Of a DNA stretch of 64,000 nt, positions 54,201-60,724 are shown in pieces (positions within the stretch are counted from its first letter, which is position 1; each line of letters opens with the position of its first letter). The DNA comes from Sipunculus nudus (lineage: Eukaryota; Annelida; Sipuncula; Golfingiida; Sipunculidae). The stretch lies in assembly GCA_026874595.1 (NCBI GenBank), contig CM049317.1, positions 75,856,891 through 75,920,890 on the forward strand. The letters run 5' to 3'. The position numbers and the translations under genes were made by a program. A model generated the notes under the pieces. The model searched no databases and had not been told where the DNA came from. It saw nothing but the letters and a program-made list of their open reading frames with translations.

Positions 54201-54649
54201 ATATCACCATTGTATCAAAGGTATTCTGGCCTGCTCCTGGGCTGTTATGTTATTGCTACAGGACCCAGGTGTATCACACATACTCCACCGGTGCACCTGA
54301 CTTTTTCTGCTTCCATCTTGTTCATGTATACCATGTGTGTCCCCACTTGTTCATTTCAGTATTTCAGCAAAATGTGTTAATTTTCCCATTAATTAATCAA
54401 TATAATTGATAATTATTAATTTTAATTGATTATTTCAGAAACACTTGATGAACACATCCCACTTCATGGTTTCCGTGACGGTTCTAAACGAGGGTCAGAG
54501 AAACCCAGGCTTCCGTGACCTGGTCCCAGGAGCTGCTTAAATATGCAAATTATATGCATAAACCAGCAGTGCCACAGATTGTCATAGTCTGTGTTTGCTT
54601 TGAAGATGATATTAATTCAAGTCTACAGCATAGTGATAAATGAAATAAA
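6757..54649 (+). CDS. Gelsolin-like actin-binding protein, three gelsolin domains, complete gene
   Basis: Thirteen coding exons are joined per transcript: 6789-6798, 16621-16701, 24723-24796, 25151-25225, 25566-25640, one of five exon-6 variants, 42619-42727, 46628-46738, 51067-51150, 52135-52226, 52499-52577, 53369-53467 and 54439-54540. They give 372 aa, the size of severin, CapG and invertebrate gelsolin-like proteins. G1 (about 45-150) shows [24 protein letters not shown] (73-77), FWIGK (97-101) and VQHRE (127-131). G2 (about 165-255) shows DDDVFILD (194-201). G3 (about 278-365) shows DVFVLD (307-312) and VWIGK (320-324). Known for the family: calcium-dependent severing and capping of actin filaments, with phosphoinositide control; cytosolic here because no signal peptide is seen. 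G4-G6 are absent. An acidic run (258-272, [15 protein letters not shown]) links G2 to G3. The oddity is the five-fold exon 6. Family assignment is very secure; severing versus capping cannot be told from sequence. Confidence 0.95.
7458..7584. mobile_element. Foldback (hairpin) MITE, 127 bp
   Basis: The left arm 7458-7515 is the near-perfect reverse complement of 7520-7584, separated by AAAA. Both tips read CATTCAAGCCGGCTCA. The right arm carries a 7-nt insertion near AGAAGAA. A TTG triplet flanks both sides and may be a target duplication. Confidence 0.8.
8086..9959 (-). mobile_element. RepA element, minus orientation, interrupted by RepD
   Basis: On the minus strand the element begins ATTGTATCCGCC, folds as TATCCGC/GCGGATA, continues GATACTATGTTT and a (GCC)n tract, and ends GGCGGATAC, a small GTAGT/ACTAC hairpin and CTATTCTAG-like terminus CGTATTCTAG|TT. 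This resembles Helitron/Helentron-type non-autonomous elements (inference). The outer 590 bp at 8086-8674 mirror the copy at 10470-11061. No protein is encoded. Confidence 0.7.
8675..9712 (+). mobile_element. RepD element nested inside RepA
   Basis: Starts TTTTAGCCCTCAGCC, which folds with GGCTGATGGGCT. GGCTAAGGGCT recurs near the 3' end, followed by hairpin GTCAGCTTCTGCTGAT and terminus ATTCTAG|TT. The core has three tandem ~297-bp repeats beginning CTTGTGAGCG at 8771, 9071 and 9366, after a TCCGTCCGTCCGTC tract. Removing it restores RepA sequence that is intact at 10460-10487. Confidence 0.75.
10271..10308 (+). repeat. 38-bp direct repeat, left copy
   Basis: TTTAATTAGAGTAGCTGTAC and on through TATTATTTT. 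Repeated at 11062-11099 with one mismatch (A/T); the two copies flank the RepA fragment. Confidence 0.9.
10309..11061 (+). mobile_element. RepA 3' fragment, plus orientation
   Basis: Inverted partner of 8086-8674. It has four GGTGGCGCCACC palindromes and the same end CCCGTATTCTAG|TT, but lacks the 5' hairpin region. It is exactly bounded by 38-bp direct repeats. Confidence 0.75.
11062..11099 (+). repeat. 38-bp direct repeat, right copy
   Basis: TTTAATTTGAGTAGCTGTAC and on through TATTATTTT, starting directly after the CTAG end of the RepA fragment. Confidence 0.9.
13045..13104. repeat. (TA)n microsatellite
   Basis: TA run flanked by TATTTTAT/ATAAAATA, giving an AT-only palindromic block in intron 1. 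Confidence 0.9.
14490..14496 (+). CDS. Candidate alternative first coding exon (MA-G)
   Basis: The sequence TTTACCATGGCAG is followed by donor GTAAAAAG. The ATG has a full Kozak-type context (ACCATGG). ATG GCA G leaves one base, the same phase as exon 1, so splicing to exon 2 would give [10 protein letters not shown] instead of [15 protein letters not shown]-type starts are what I would expect for this family. The 5' limit of this exon is unknown; only the coding part is given. Confidence 0.45.
16621..16701 (+). CDS. Gelsolin-like exon 2
   Basis: Acceptor TTCATTGTAG, donor GTAAGT. Encodes residues 4-31, [20 protein letters not shown] and on, the N-terminal arm ahead of G1. Enters with one base from exon 1 and leaves one base. 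Confidence 0.92.
16702..22279 (+). other. Intron 2, proximal part
   Basis: Contains (TA)n at 17517-17551, a 10-bp perfect hairpin at 19175-19200 (CCAGTCAAAC/GTTTGACTGG) and the Harbinger-like MITE at 20078. No coding sequence recognised. Confidence 0.6.
20078..20394. mobile_element. PIF/Harbinger-like MITE, 317 bp
   Basis: Terminal inverted repeats GGCCAAAATAAA...GGTATGGTTCTCAGGCAC and its complement ending GGCC, flanked by TAA on both sides. A 3-bp TAA target duplication with GGCC tips fits PIF/Harbinger (inference). The interior is G-rich (20317-20342). Confidence 0.65.
22280..23680 (+). mobile_element. RepB element, copy 1
   Basis: Starts ATTGTATCCCCAGACAAAGT, then a CCG-rich tract, GGTGGCGCCACC at 22612, a tandem core with AGGTCAAAGGTCAAGGTCA at 22950 and 23240, GGGGATACTCTGG, hairpin GGCACCTGCGGTGCC and terminus AAATGTCTAG|TT. 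Non-coding; it lies in intron 2. Confidence 0.8.
24141..24192 (+). repeat. (GT)n microsatellite
   Basis: An uninterrupted GT run followed by broken GT/GTAT repeats in intron 2. Confidence 0.85.
24723..24796 (+). CDS. Gelsolin-like exon 3
   Basis: Acceptor TCTGTTTTACAG, donor GTGGGT. Encodes residues 31-55 ending in GLKIWRIE, the first strand of the G1 domain. Ends in phase 0. Confidence 0.94.
25151..25225 (+). CDS. Gelsolin-like exon 4
   Basis: Acceptor TTTTTATTTCAG, donor GTAGGT. Exactly 25 codons (56-80) with [14 protein letters not shown], the conserved GDSYI core of G1. Confidence 0.95.
25316..25355 (+). repeat. 3' fragment of the short dispersed repeat seen at 45784
   Basis: ATAACCCCGCTCCTTGGCAG resembles ATAAGCCCTGCCGCTTGGCAG near 46030, both followed by a GGAAAC/GGTAAC-type tail. 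Confidence 0.45.
25566..25640 (+). CDS. Gelsolin-like exon 5
   Basis: Acceptor TTGTTGCAG, donor GTAAGC. Exactly 25 codons (81-105), ending [11 protein letters not shown], the G1 strand leading into the variable exon. This is the common upstream partner of all five exon-6 variants and ends in phase 0. Confidence 0.95.
25641..27480 (+). other. Intron 5, with polypurine tract
   Basis: A strongly purine-only stretch (GA/GAAA repeats) spans about 26430-26552; the rest is AT-rich unique DNA. No exon-6-like sequence was found before 27480. Confidence 0.6.
27486..27756 (+). repeat. Degenerate ~30-bp array of exon-6a acceptor copies
   Basis: About nine diverged units resemble TCTCTTTAGGATGAGTATGG plus ~10 nt. 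TAG-like sites fall near 27495, 27555, 27583, 27638, 27700, 27726 and the true acceptor 27756, spaced mostly 26-34 bp. ACTTAATATTCTGTAGGA at 27540 matches ACTTAATATTCTCTAGGA at the real acceptor. Confidence 0.7.
27757..27884 (+). CDS. Exon 6 variant a (mutually exclusive)
   Basis: Acceptor ATTCTCTAG, donor GTAAGT, 128 nt. Encodes [16 protein letters not shown] and [21 protein letters not shown], residues 106-147 plus two bases. It lies 6.2 kb from the other four variants and is preceded by a degenerate array of copies of its own splice acceptor. Confidence 0.94.
27885..30545 (+). other. Intron between exon 6a and the minisatellite
   Basis: AT-rich DNA without recognised exon copies. GT-rich patches lie at 29998-30110. 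No mobile-element ends recognised. Confidence 0.55.
30546..33897 (+). repeat. 26-bp minisatellite, about 129 copies
   Basis: Unit is GACATACCTATGTACACATG followed by ATAAAA. Variants are few and recurring: AAAG, AAGG or AATG before ACATACC, and ACACAT or ACAGAT after TATGT. The last ~25 units (from about 33190) carry more private changes (CTGTG, CTACG, ACGTG), as expected of an ageing edge. It lies between alternative exons 6a and 6b. Confidence 0.97.
34100..34227 (+). CDS. Exon 6 variant b (mutually exclusive)
   Basis: Acceptor TTTGATCAG, donor GTAAGT, 128 nt. Encodes [16 protein letters not shown] and [21 protein letters not shown]. It replaces VQGF of variant a with AHDF, so it differs most in the second half. 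Starts 200 bp after the minisatellite ends. Confidence 0.94.
34379..34506 (+). CDS. Exon 6 variant c (mutually exclusive)
   Basis: Acceptor CACCTCAG, donor GTGAGT, 128 nt. Encodes [16 protein letters not shown] and [21 protein letters not shown]. It is only 151 nt downstream of variant b. Confidence 0.94.
35373..35500 (+). CDS. Exon 6 variant d (mutually exclusive)
   Basis: Acceptor TTTGTTTACCAG, donor GTAAGT, 128 nt. Encodes [16 protein letters not shown] and [26 protein letters not shown]-like motif lies about 94 nt past its donor. Confidence 0.94.
35594..35612 (+). promoter_or_regulatory. CTCF-like motif between exons 6d and 6e
   Basis: TGACCGCCAGGGGGCGCCA matches the vertebrate CTCF core TGGCCACCAGGGGGCGCTA at 16 of 19 positions, with the AGGGGGCGC heart intact. 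It stands out from the AT-rich intron around it. Function is inference. Confidence 0.5.
36443..36570 (+). CDS. Exon 6 variant e (mutually exclusive)
   Basis: Acceptor GCTTGTTTTAG, donor GTGAGT, 128 nt. Encodes [16 protein letters not shown] and [21 protein letters not shown]. It ends in AC, so the junction residue becomes Thr rather than His (a, c) or Asn (b, d). Confidence 0.94.
37168..38350. mobile_element. 1.18-kb TIR element with tandem hairpin units
   Basis: Ends are inverted repeats GGTAATTGTGCAAAATAACG GACCCAT (left) and its complement at 38323-38350, one mismatch in about 27. The interior has four units of 115-127 bp (GGTCAAATAAAATG at 37921, 38048, 38164, 38279). Each combines TGTGACCACATTTT or a TGTGACATCA variant with AAAATGTGGTCACA, so a unit can fold on itself. 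No transposase. Confidence 0.75.
38351..42618 (+). other. Intron between exon 6e and exon 7
   Basis: AT-rich unique DNA; (TA)n at 42162-42217 followed by a GATA-type run. I found no sixth exon-6 copy here or elsewhere in the intron. Confidence 0.6.
42162..42217. repeat. (TA)n microsatellite
   Basis: TA run bounded by TTATCAAA and TTTGATAA, which are inverted, so the block can extrude as a cruciform. A GATA-type run follows at 42233-42268. Confidence 0.9.
42619..42727 (+). CDS. Gelsolin-like exon 7
   Basis: Acceptor CACTTATTATAG is purine-rich and weak; donor GTTAGG is also non-consensus. Takes two bases from exon 6 and encodes [20 protein letters not shown] and on (149-184), the G1-G2 linker, which in gelsolin contributes to F-actin side and PIP2 binding. 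The weak acceptor could matter for variant choice. Confidence 0.93.
43052..45657 (+). mobile_element. RepB element, copy 2 (long, six tandem core units)
   Basis: Starts ATTGTATCCCCAGACAAAGT CGGGGGATACTATG, forming stem TATCCCC/GGGGATA. It has GGTGGCGCCACC at 43380 and ends with hairpin GGCACC/GGTGCC and GTCTAG|TT. Core units of 286-290 bp each carry AGGTCAAAGGTCAAGGTCA (43715, 44005, 44291, 44581, 44871, 45160, 45447). Short frames seen in both strands here are repeat shadows. Confidence 0.85.
45784..46050 (+). repeat. Short dispersed repeat (SINE-size)
   Basis: Starts near GTGCTCAGAGAGCGCAGACC and ends GCCCTGCCGCTTGGCAGGGG TAACAACG with a CTGCC/GGCAG hairpin. A 3' fragment recurs at 25316. 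I recall similar GCGCAGACCTCCACC repeats from other animal genomes but cannot name the family. Confidence 0.5.
46628..46738 (+). CDS. Gelsolin-like exon 8
   Basis: Acceptor GTGTGTCTACAG, donor GTGAGG, 37 codons (185-221). Contains [20 protein letters not shown], the core strand of G2. Confidence 0.94.
46863..50732 (+). mobile_element. RepC element, copy 1, probably interrupted by RepB copy 3
   Basis: The 5' end TTTTTAGCTCAGCTGACTTT folds with AGTCATGCTGGGCTA. It is followed by TCCGTCTGTCCGTCC and a core with AGGTCAAAGGTCAAGGTCA at 47204 and 47625. The matching 3' end GCTGAGCGTCATGACCCATG GGTCACTTGTT lies at 50701-50732, beyond the RepB insertion. Joining the two parts is inference; the middle (48000-49143) also has two diverged repeats around GTCAGAAA.CCA.TATG. 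Confidence 0.5.
49144..50563 (+). mobile_element. RepB element, copy 3
   Basis: Starts ATTGTATCCCCAGACAAAGT and ends with GGCACCTGCGGTGCC, AAGAAATATCTAG|TT. AGGTCAAAGGTCAAGGTCA at 50090 and 50379; the palindrome is decayed to GGTGGCGTCACC near 49470. It is closer to copy 1 than to copy 2 in length and layout. Confidence 0.8.
51067..51150 (+). CDS. Gelsolin-like exon 9
   Basis: Acceptor GTATTTGCAG, donor GTAGTT, 28 codons (222-249). [18 protein letters not shown] matches the long helix at the end of G2. Confidence 0.92.
51231..51504. mobile_element. Tc1/mariner-like MITE, 274 bp
   Basis: Left end TACAGGTAAACTTTGCATAA TGACCACC; right end, reversed, TACAAGGTAAACC and ATGACCACC. TA sits on both outer sides. 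TACAG tips with TA targets fit Tc1/mariner (inference). Confidence 0.5.
52135..52226 (+). CDS. Gelsolin-like exon 10 (acidic linker)
   Basis: Acceptor TTTTGTTTCAG, donor GTAAGT. Encodes [20 protein letters not shown] then VAAVNLYK (250-280), a strongly acidic G2-G3 linker leading into the LYKVSD strand of G3. Leaves two bases. Confidence 0.92.
52499..52577 (+). CDS. Gelsolin-like exon 11
   Basis: Acceptor TTGTCTTTGCAG, donor GTGGGT. Encodes [18 protein letters not shown] and IDDFKSN (281-306), the opening of G3. Confidence 0.92.
53369..53467 (+). CDS. Gelsolin-like exon 12
   Basis: Acceptor CTCATTCTGCAG, donor GTAAGT, 33 codons (307-339). Contains [20 protein letters not shown], the conserved core of G3. 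Confidence 0.95.
53878..54064. mobile_element. MITE of the TACAGTGAAAC / GACCACC type
   Basis: Left part TACCGCAATGGAACCTGTCT with AGACCAC; right part, reversed, TACAGTGAAACATGTG with GAGACCACCCA. Diverged inverted ends, in intron 12. Confidence 0.45.
54439..54540 (+). CDS. Gelsolin-like exon 13 and stop codon
   Basis: Acceptor TTGATTATTTCAG; TAA stop at 54538-54540. Encodes the end of G3, finishing [10 protein letters not shown] (340-372). No further gelsolin exons were found before the protease gene. Confidence 0.93.
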   Translation, partial: KHLMNTSHFMVSVTVLNEGQRNPGFRDLVPGAA

Positions 54650-55450
54650 TTGTTTATAAAATCTACCCTGCATTGATGCATAGTATCAAAATGCTTTGTA
54701 GCATAACTTTATGAATATTCATGTATGTGGGGTCAAGTGAATATTCATAGATGTGACCCAGCTAGAAATGTCTCATTTAGCTAGAGCTTCTGTTGCAAGG
54801 GAATGGTCCATTTTATGTGATTCGTTACATGATCATATAAGTCTTGTCATATTTTGTATTTCTTCTAATTAAACTTATATATATATAAACATACATCCAG
54901 TACCGTTATGTGCTACTAATGATGTGTATTGCAAGAATAAGTAGTGACATTTTAATTTACACCAATCTGTCATATGATTTGCATAATTATGTTGAATGCC
55001 CTTGACGAAGCCAGGTTATGAGAAATTTAAAGATTCACTTTAGAGTATGATGTTGAACAATTAGGATTGTTATTAACAATGCATGTGATATGAACAAATT
55101 AATGGTAGATTATTTGGACCAATCTTTGACTATGCAATAAAATGTTACTGTTAGCTACAGGGTGTGAGACCAGCACAAAATTTTAATTGCAAAATAGAAT
55201 GGTCCTTTGAAGACATTTGTTAGATATGTTACATTTTACAAGTACTCTTATGTTTACATCATGCATAGGACAGCTCCACTCATGGTTTTATTGCTGCTGT
55301 TAATGATGTACATGGCCTTACAAACTCTTTATATATTTTTACTTTTATTTCACAAATGAACAACACTCACATGACACTCGATATTATCCTTATATTGTTC
55401 TCCTTATTGTTTACATGGTATATCTAATGCATTATGTCTGTAGGAATAAA
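54541..55450 (+). other. 3'UTR with candidate poly(A) signals
   Basis: AATAAA lies at 54644-54649, 104 nt after the stop, with further AATAAA at 55136-55141 and 55445-55450. The first is the simplest cleavage signal; the others could give longer 3'UTRs. No gene-like reading frame is seen here. Confidence 0.55.
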
Positions 55451-56487
55451 ACAATTTAGATATGTCCTTGTATTTGCAAGCAGTTAAGCATTTCTTAGCA
55501 GTAAAGTGTGAGCGCCACCTTGTGGGAGAATTTTACAACTTAAATGGTACTCGGCACCATAGTGCCCTGTCTCCATTGCAACCTATTAAAATCTCATCTG
55601 TGATTTTCTTTACTTTTGTACACAGAAATATGTTTGATCTATATAACTAACGCTAATTGCTTGTGTAGCCGTTTATCAGAAATGTGCTAAGATCTGATAC
55701 GCTCGTTTATTATGATATTTTTCCTGTCCATTGGTTCAGCTCGTTGTGATAAACATGTTGAATAAATATGCACAAGAGTCACAATATTTCTATTAAAGAT
55801 TTCCTCCAGCCCATTACGAGTTTGTGTTTTATTGAACTGGTTTATCATATCACCAAATGTAGACTTGTACCCAGCCCAATATGTTTCTGATAGGAATGAC
55901 GTCATAAAGAGCTAGTTATTTGCTTCTGTCCTTTGGCCCTTCATCTGTGTTGTGAGCTGAAAATTCCTTGACAATCTTTGAAATAGGTTATGTATTCAAA
56001 AGTGAATGAATTTGTTAAGTTGTGAAACCTCCATGAACAATGCCTGGCTCTGTGCTTGATGGCAGACAAATGGAAGTAAGGCATGCTTTACAATATTACT
56101 GTCCTCTTGCATGAGTTTATTGACTTGGATTAATATTTTGTCCAGCCTTGAATTTTTGGATTTCAGTACCGCACCGATACACATATATCAATATTGTATA
56201 CTTCTTATGACCAACTGATACCGGAAAGATGCCATCCTCGGTCCATCGACATAACCCAGCAGGGTCCCAAAGTAAATACTTTTAATTAGATATATTATTA
56301 ATTTACACAAAATTGGCGGAACATCTGCATATTCATTCTAGGAGAAAGGTTATTTGTAAAGAATATCGTGTAAAAAAATCCATGCAGACAAGGGCTCTTA
56401 GACTGACTTAAGATGTCCCGTGAAAAGTGCCTGTACGCTTATCTCTAAGGTGGATTAAAAGGCGTCTTTCCGTTTCTTACCTTGTCG
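55451..56487. other. Intergenic stretch after the gelsolin-like gene
   Basis: AT-rich DNA between the poly(A) signals and RepC copy 2. No gene, motif or element end was recognised. Confidence 0.5.
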
Positions 56488-58817
56488 TTTTTAGCTCCGC
56501 TGACTGTAAGTCGTCAGAGCTATAGCGATCACACTTTGTCCGTCGGCCGTCTGTCCATTAACAGGGAACAAATCGATCGCAACCACTGGACCTGGAATCT
56601 TCATACTTTACATCCAGAGAGGATCATGAAAAATCTCCTTGGAAACCTGGAATTAGGTCTCTGTTACCCATATTCTTCAAGCTATGGGGCTCCGAAGTAC
56701 CTCCAAGAATAATGAAAAATTTTATACAAAAGCTGAAGTATCTGAACATCTAATGCATTGATCAGCATGATTCTGTGCATGGATATTGATCATGGAGTGT
56801 TTCATCATTTTCTGCAGACTGGTGGCGCCACCTGTATTTTTTCGATTTTTTTTACGATTTTTTTCTCTATATTTGATACCTCAAAAGATGCGGTCATTTG
56901 TTAACAGGGCACAAATCGTAACTGCTAGACCTGGAATCTTCTAACCTTACATCCAGAGAGGACCATAAAGTCTCCTTGGAAACCTGGAATTAGGTCTCTG
57001 TTACCCATGTTCTTCAAGCTATGGAGCTTCGAAGTACCCCCCCCCCCCCCCAGAATAATGAAAATTTGATTTAAAAGCTCAAGTATCTGAATAACTAATG
57101 CATTGATAACCATGATTCTTTGCATGAATATTGTTCATGGAATGTTTCATTAGTTTCTACAGACTGGTGGCTCCACCTGTATTTTTTTCGATTTTATCTT
57201 TATTTTTTAGACCTTCAAAATGTGGTCGTCTGTTAACAGTGCACAAATCATAACCATTTGGTCTGGAATCTTGTATCTTGACATGCATGAAAGCCCATGA
57301 AAAAGTCTCCTTGGAAACCTAGAATTAGGTCTCTTTTACCCACATGCTACAAGCTATGGGGCTCAGAAGTACCCCCCAGAATAAATAAAAAATTGATACA
57401 AAAGCTCTAGTATCTAAACAACTAGTGCATTGATCAGCATGATTCTGTGCATGCATATGCATCGTGGAGTGTTTCCTCGGTTCCTGCAGACTTGTAGCGC
57501 CACTTGGACTTTTAAACAATTTTAACACATTTTTTCATATATTTTTGAGACCTTCAAAGATGGGTCGTCAGTGAACAGGGCACATGTTGTAACCATTGGT
57601 CCTAGAATCTTCTAACCTGACATCCAGGGAGGTGTGTGAAAAATATCCTTAGGTGTATGTTACCCATCTTCTCTAAGCTATGGGGCTTATAGACACCCCC
57701 CCCCCCCCCAGCATAATTAAAAATTTGATACTAAAGCAGGACACAAACCATAACCATTTGACATGGAATCTTCTAACTTTAAATCCAGGGAGGTTCATGA
57801 AAAGACTCCTTGGAAACTTTAAGTAAGGTCTCTGTTACCCATATTTTCTGAGCTGTGGGGCTTGTAAGCACCCCTCAGAATAATTGAAAAATTTGATACC
57901 AAAGTAGGGCACATATCATAACCATTTGGCCCAGAAACTTCTAACTTGACATCCTGAGAGTTCCTCATAAATTCTCCCCAGAAACTTGAAACTCGGTCAC
58001 TGTGACGTATATTCGCAGAGTTTTTAGGTATGTTTGAGCACCCCAGAAATAATGCAAAATACACACAAATTGCCAGATTCCTCACTAAAGGCTGGTTGGA
58101 TTGTCATCAAATTTGTTGTGCTTATGGGTCTTATTGAACTAATGCTAAGATGCATGAACAATGATGCCACCTTCATTATCTTAATTTGTTGCCTGTGCGA
58201 GGACATATTGTCAACATGTCAGTCGGCTGAGCGTCATGACCCATGGGTCACTTGTTTGATTTTTTACGTTTTTTTTTTCTCTATTTTGAGACCTTAAAAA
58301 TGCCGTCATCTGGTAAAAGGGCACAGATATTCACGACTAGACCTAGAATCTTCTTTCTTGACAAGCTGAAAAGTCTCTGGTATATTATCATCTGGTAAAA
58401 GGGCACAGATATTCACGACTAGACCTAGAATCTTCTTTCTTGACAAGCTGAAAAGTCTCCTTGGAAACCTGAAATTAGGTTTCTGTCACCCATATTGTCC
58501 GAGCTATGGGGCTAAAAAGTACCCCCCAGAATAATTAAAATTTGATACCAAAGTAGGGCACAAATCATAACCATGGGGCCAAGAATCTTCTAACTTGACA
58601 TCCTGAGAGTTCCTCAAAAGTCTCCCCAGAAACCTGAAATTAGGTCACATTGACCTATATTCTCAGAGTTTTTGGCTATGTTTTAGCACCCCAGAAATAA
58701 TGCAAAATACACACAAATTGTCATATTCCTCACTAAAGGCTGGTTTTGGTTGTCTGTGCAAGGATATATTATCAACATGTCAGTCGGCTGAGCGTCATGA
58801 CCCATGGGTCACTTGTT
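56488..58817 (+). mobile_element. RepC element, copy 2, with duplicated 3' half
   Basis: Starts TTTTTAGCTCCGCTGACTG, folding with GTCGTCAGAGCTATAG. Core units of about 335 bp repeat GTTAACAGGGCACAAATCGT and GGAAACCTGGAATTAGGTCT. GGTGGCGCCACC at 56821. The 3' end GTCGGCTGAGCGTCATGACC CATGGGTCACTTGTT occurs twice, at 58257 and 58817. A 72-bp exact direct repeat (58306 and 58388) lies in the second half. Confidence 0.75.
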
Positions 58818-59717
58818 CCAGACATAACCGGCATCATTTGTCTCCCGCTGTATTATTAGCATCAAATTTTATAGGTGTTTTGATCACGAGACTTGCGTGT
58901 GTCTGTCACATTTGGGTGGTTCAATCTGTTTTATACACCTAAATGAACTCCACTAGATAAAGAAGTACCCATGAACACTCGGCTGTAAAATCGTGAGCAA
59001 TAGTTCTTTATCGAAAGGGAAGTAGATAAGGATAAAAATTATTTTTCCAAGATGGCATTTTTCCAGCTTCATCAGTGTAGCTGGTTGCGAACTTTATTAT
59101 ATACCTGCGTACATTTGGAAAAAATAGTTGAAAAATACCCTATGAGATTACTGAAACGGTAAGAAAGCTGTCAAACCTCCGTCTTTATATCATGATAAAC
59201 TTTATCTCAGAACAAGGAAAATTCATTGACCGTGGTTTTAAGATTGTTTTCCAAAATGACTTCACGTAACTTCTTTACACAAGGAGCTATGACAATCAAA
59301 TTTTAAAGGACTATATTTGTCGTCTAATCGGTATGTTAATTTTGCCTGTATAGCAAGCGCCACGTGTTACCTCTCTGCAAGTCCAAGTTTCATATCCCAT
59401 TTATTTCAAGATAAATGAGAAAACATAATATTTTTATATAACAGGATTCTGCATTTTGAAACTGATGAATTGTAATGAAATAAAATAAAACAACTCTTAC
59501 ATTTCTATTTTTATTATGTAGTTCCATGAGACCAATATAGACAAACTCAAGTTCCAAAAATATACAGCAGTTTTCTAATCTATCCTCCGACCATAGGCGG
59601 TACAGACGTCATAAGATGAAAAATGAAATATTTAAATAGAAGTTAAATAAATCTAAATTATATAAACCTTGGAAATGTGAGATTCCTGAGCGCATCCTGG
59701 CGGAAAACAGGGGCGTC

Positions 59718-59818
59718 ATACGAGCACTAGTCTCTCCAACAGATGCCAGGTGCCGCTACTGTACTGGTGCAGAGCAGTGGAGGCACCTGGCGTCTGTTGG
59801 AGAGACTATACGAGCACT
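59718..59818. mobile_element. 79-bp hairpin micro-MITE with 11-bp target duplication
   Basis: Element 59729-59807: 26-nt arms AGTCTCTCCAACAGATGCCA GGTGCC and complement around a 27-nt loop. The single arm difference is a G·T wobble, so RNA would form an unbroken 26-bp stem. ATACGAGCACT flanks it exactly at 59718-59728 and 59808-59818. Confidence 0.85.
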
Positions 59819-60148
59819 AGACAAAGAACACAACGACACCTTGTGGTCAGAGATTAAAATACTGCAACCGTAGTCCGTAGTATTGAGGCGTCTCAAACAG
59901 TTTTTTCTGAGAACAGCTTATGTGCATCATACCTATCTTGATATCACGAAAATCAGGATTGCGTTATCTCGTGCATCATTCTGTTGGTATAAATCGGCAT
60001 TTTAAATGACATTGTTAATTATATGTATCAATATTATTTGTTCACTCATATTAACAGGCGAATCGCAGACCACAAGCCGTAATTAAATCAAGGCATCACT
60101 GTGTCCTCGTCCAGTCCGTGTCGACAGAACGCCCCCTGACGGCGTCAA

Positions 60149-60319
60149 CTAAAAGCAGTTTCCACACTCGCGTCTGACCCATTCCAGGAAGTGCGTGAGT
60201 CTTGCGTACGCGAACGGTTTCCTGTTGAGGTTGCAGCGGGACGGGGCCCAGGACGCCGCGCCGATCGTCACCCAGTTACTCCCGCCCTGCTGACACAGGA
60301 GGGGTCCCCCGGAGTCACC
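60149..60319 (-). CDS. Chymotrypsin-fold serine protease, last coding exon
   Basis: On the minus strand, acceptor TGCATTACAG is followed by 56 codons and TAG. The exon starts GDSGGPLLCQQGGSNWVTIG, carrying the catalytic serine, the oxyanion glycine and the substrate-pocket region. It ends FAYARLTHFLEWVRRECGNC F, the usual C-terminal helix. It reads as one domain with the exon at 63922: RICK|GDSGGP. Known role of the S1 family: secreted or zymogen endopeptidase. The pocket-bottom residue (position 189, usually six before the Ser) lies in the previous exon, at or near the I or R of RGRICK, so primary specificity is not trypsin-like on its face. It converges on the gelsolin-like gene. Domains further upstream are unknown. 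Confidence 0.9.
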   Translation of the reverse strand, partial: GDSGGPLLCQQGGSNWVTIGAASWAPSRCNLNRKPFAYARLTHFLEWVRRECGNCF

Positions 60320-60724
60320 CTGTAATGCAGGTCAATTGTCCGTAAAATATAAAAGAAAAGACGAAAAATGCTTTCAGATGCATGTGAAACAATTCTGAGA
60401 CCTTAATACAGCAATCCGTCAATCAAAACTCGCCTGGTCTTAAGCGTCAAAACGTATGGTAATTTTTTATATTTACAGTAGCGAAATACACATGTTTACA
60501 TGTATAACACAAGGGGATGGCCTGACGGGGTCAGAGCGTGGCCTGGAAAACGAGATGACGGCGCTTTTGGTGAGACCGTGAGAGGATGGTTTGGGAAATG
60601 TTTCTTCCCTGCCATGGTAAATTTTATGGGAAACAAATACCGGTATCCAAAATCTAATTAAGTATTTCAATAATTAATTCTCACCTTTGTTTTCGTGTTT
60701 AAACAGTTTATTAATGGGTTCACA

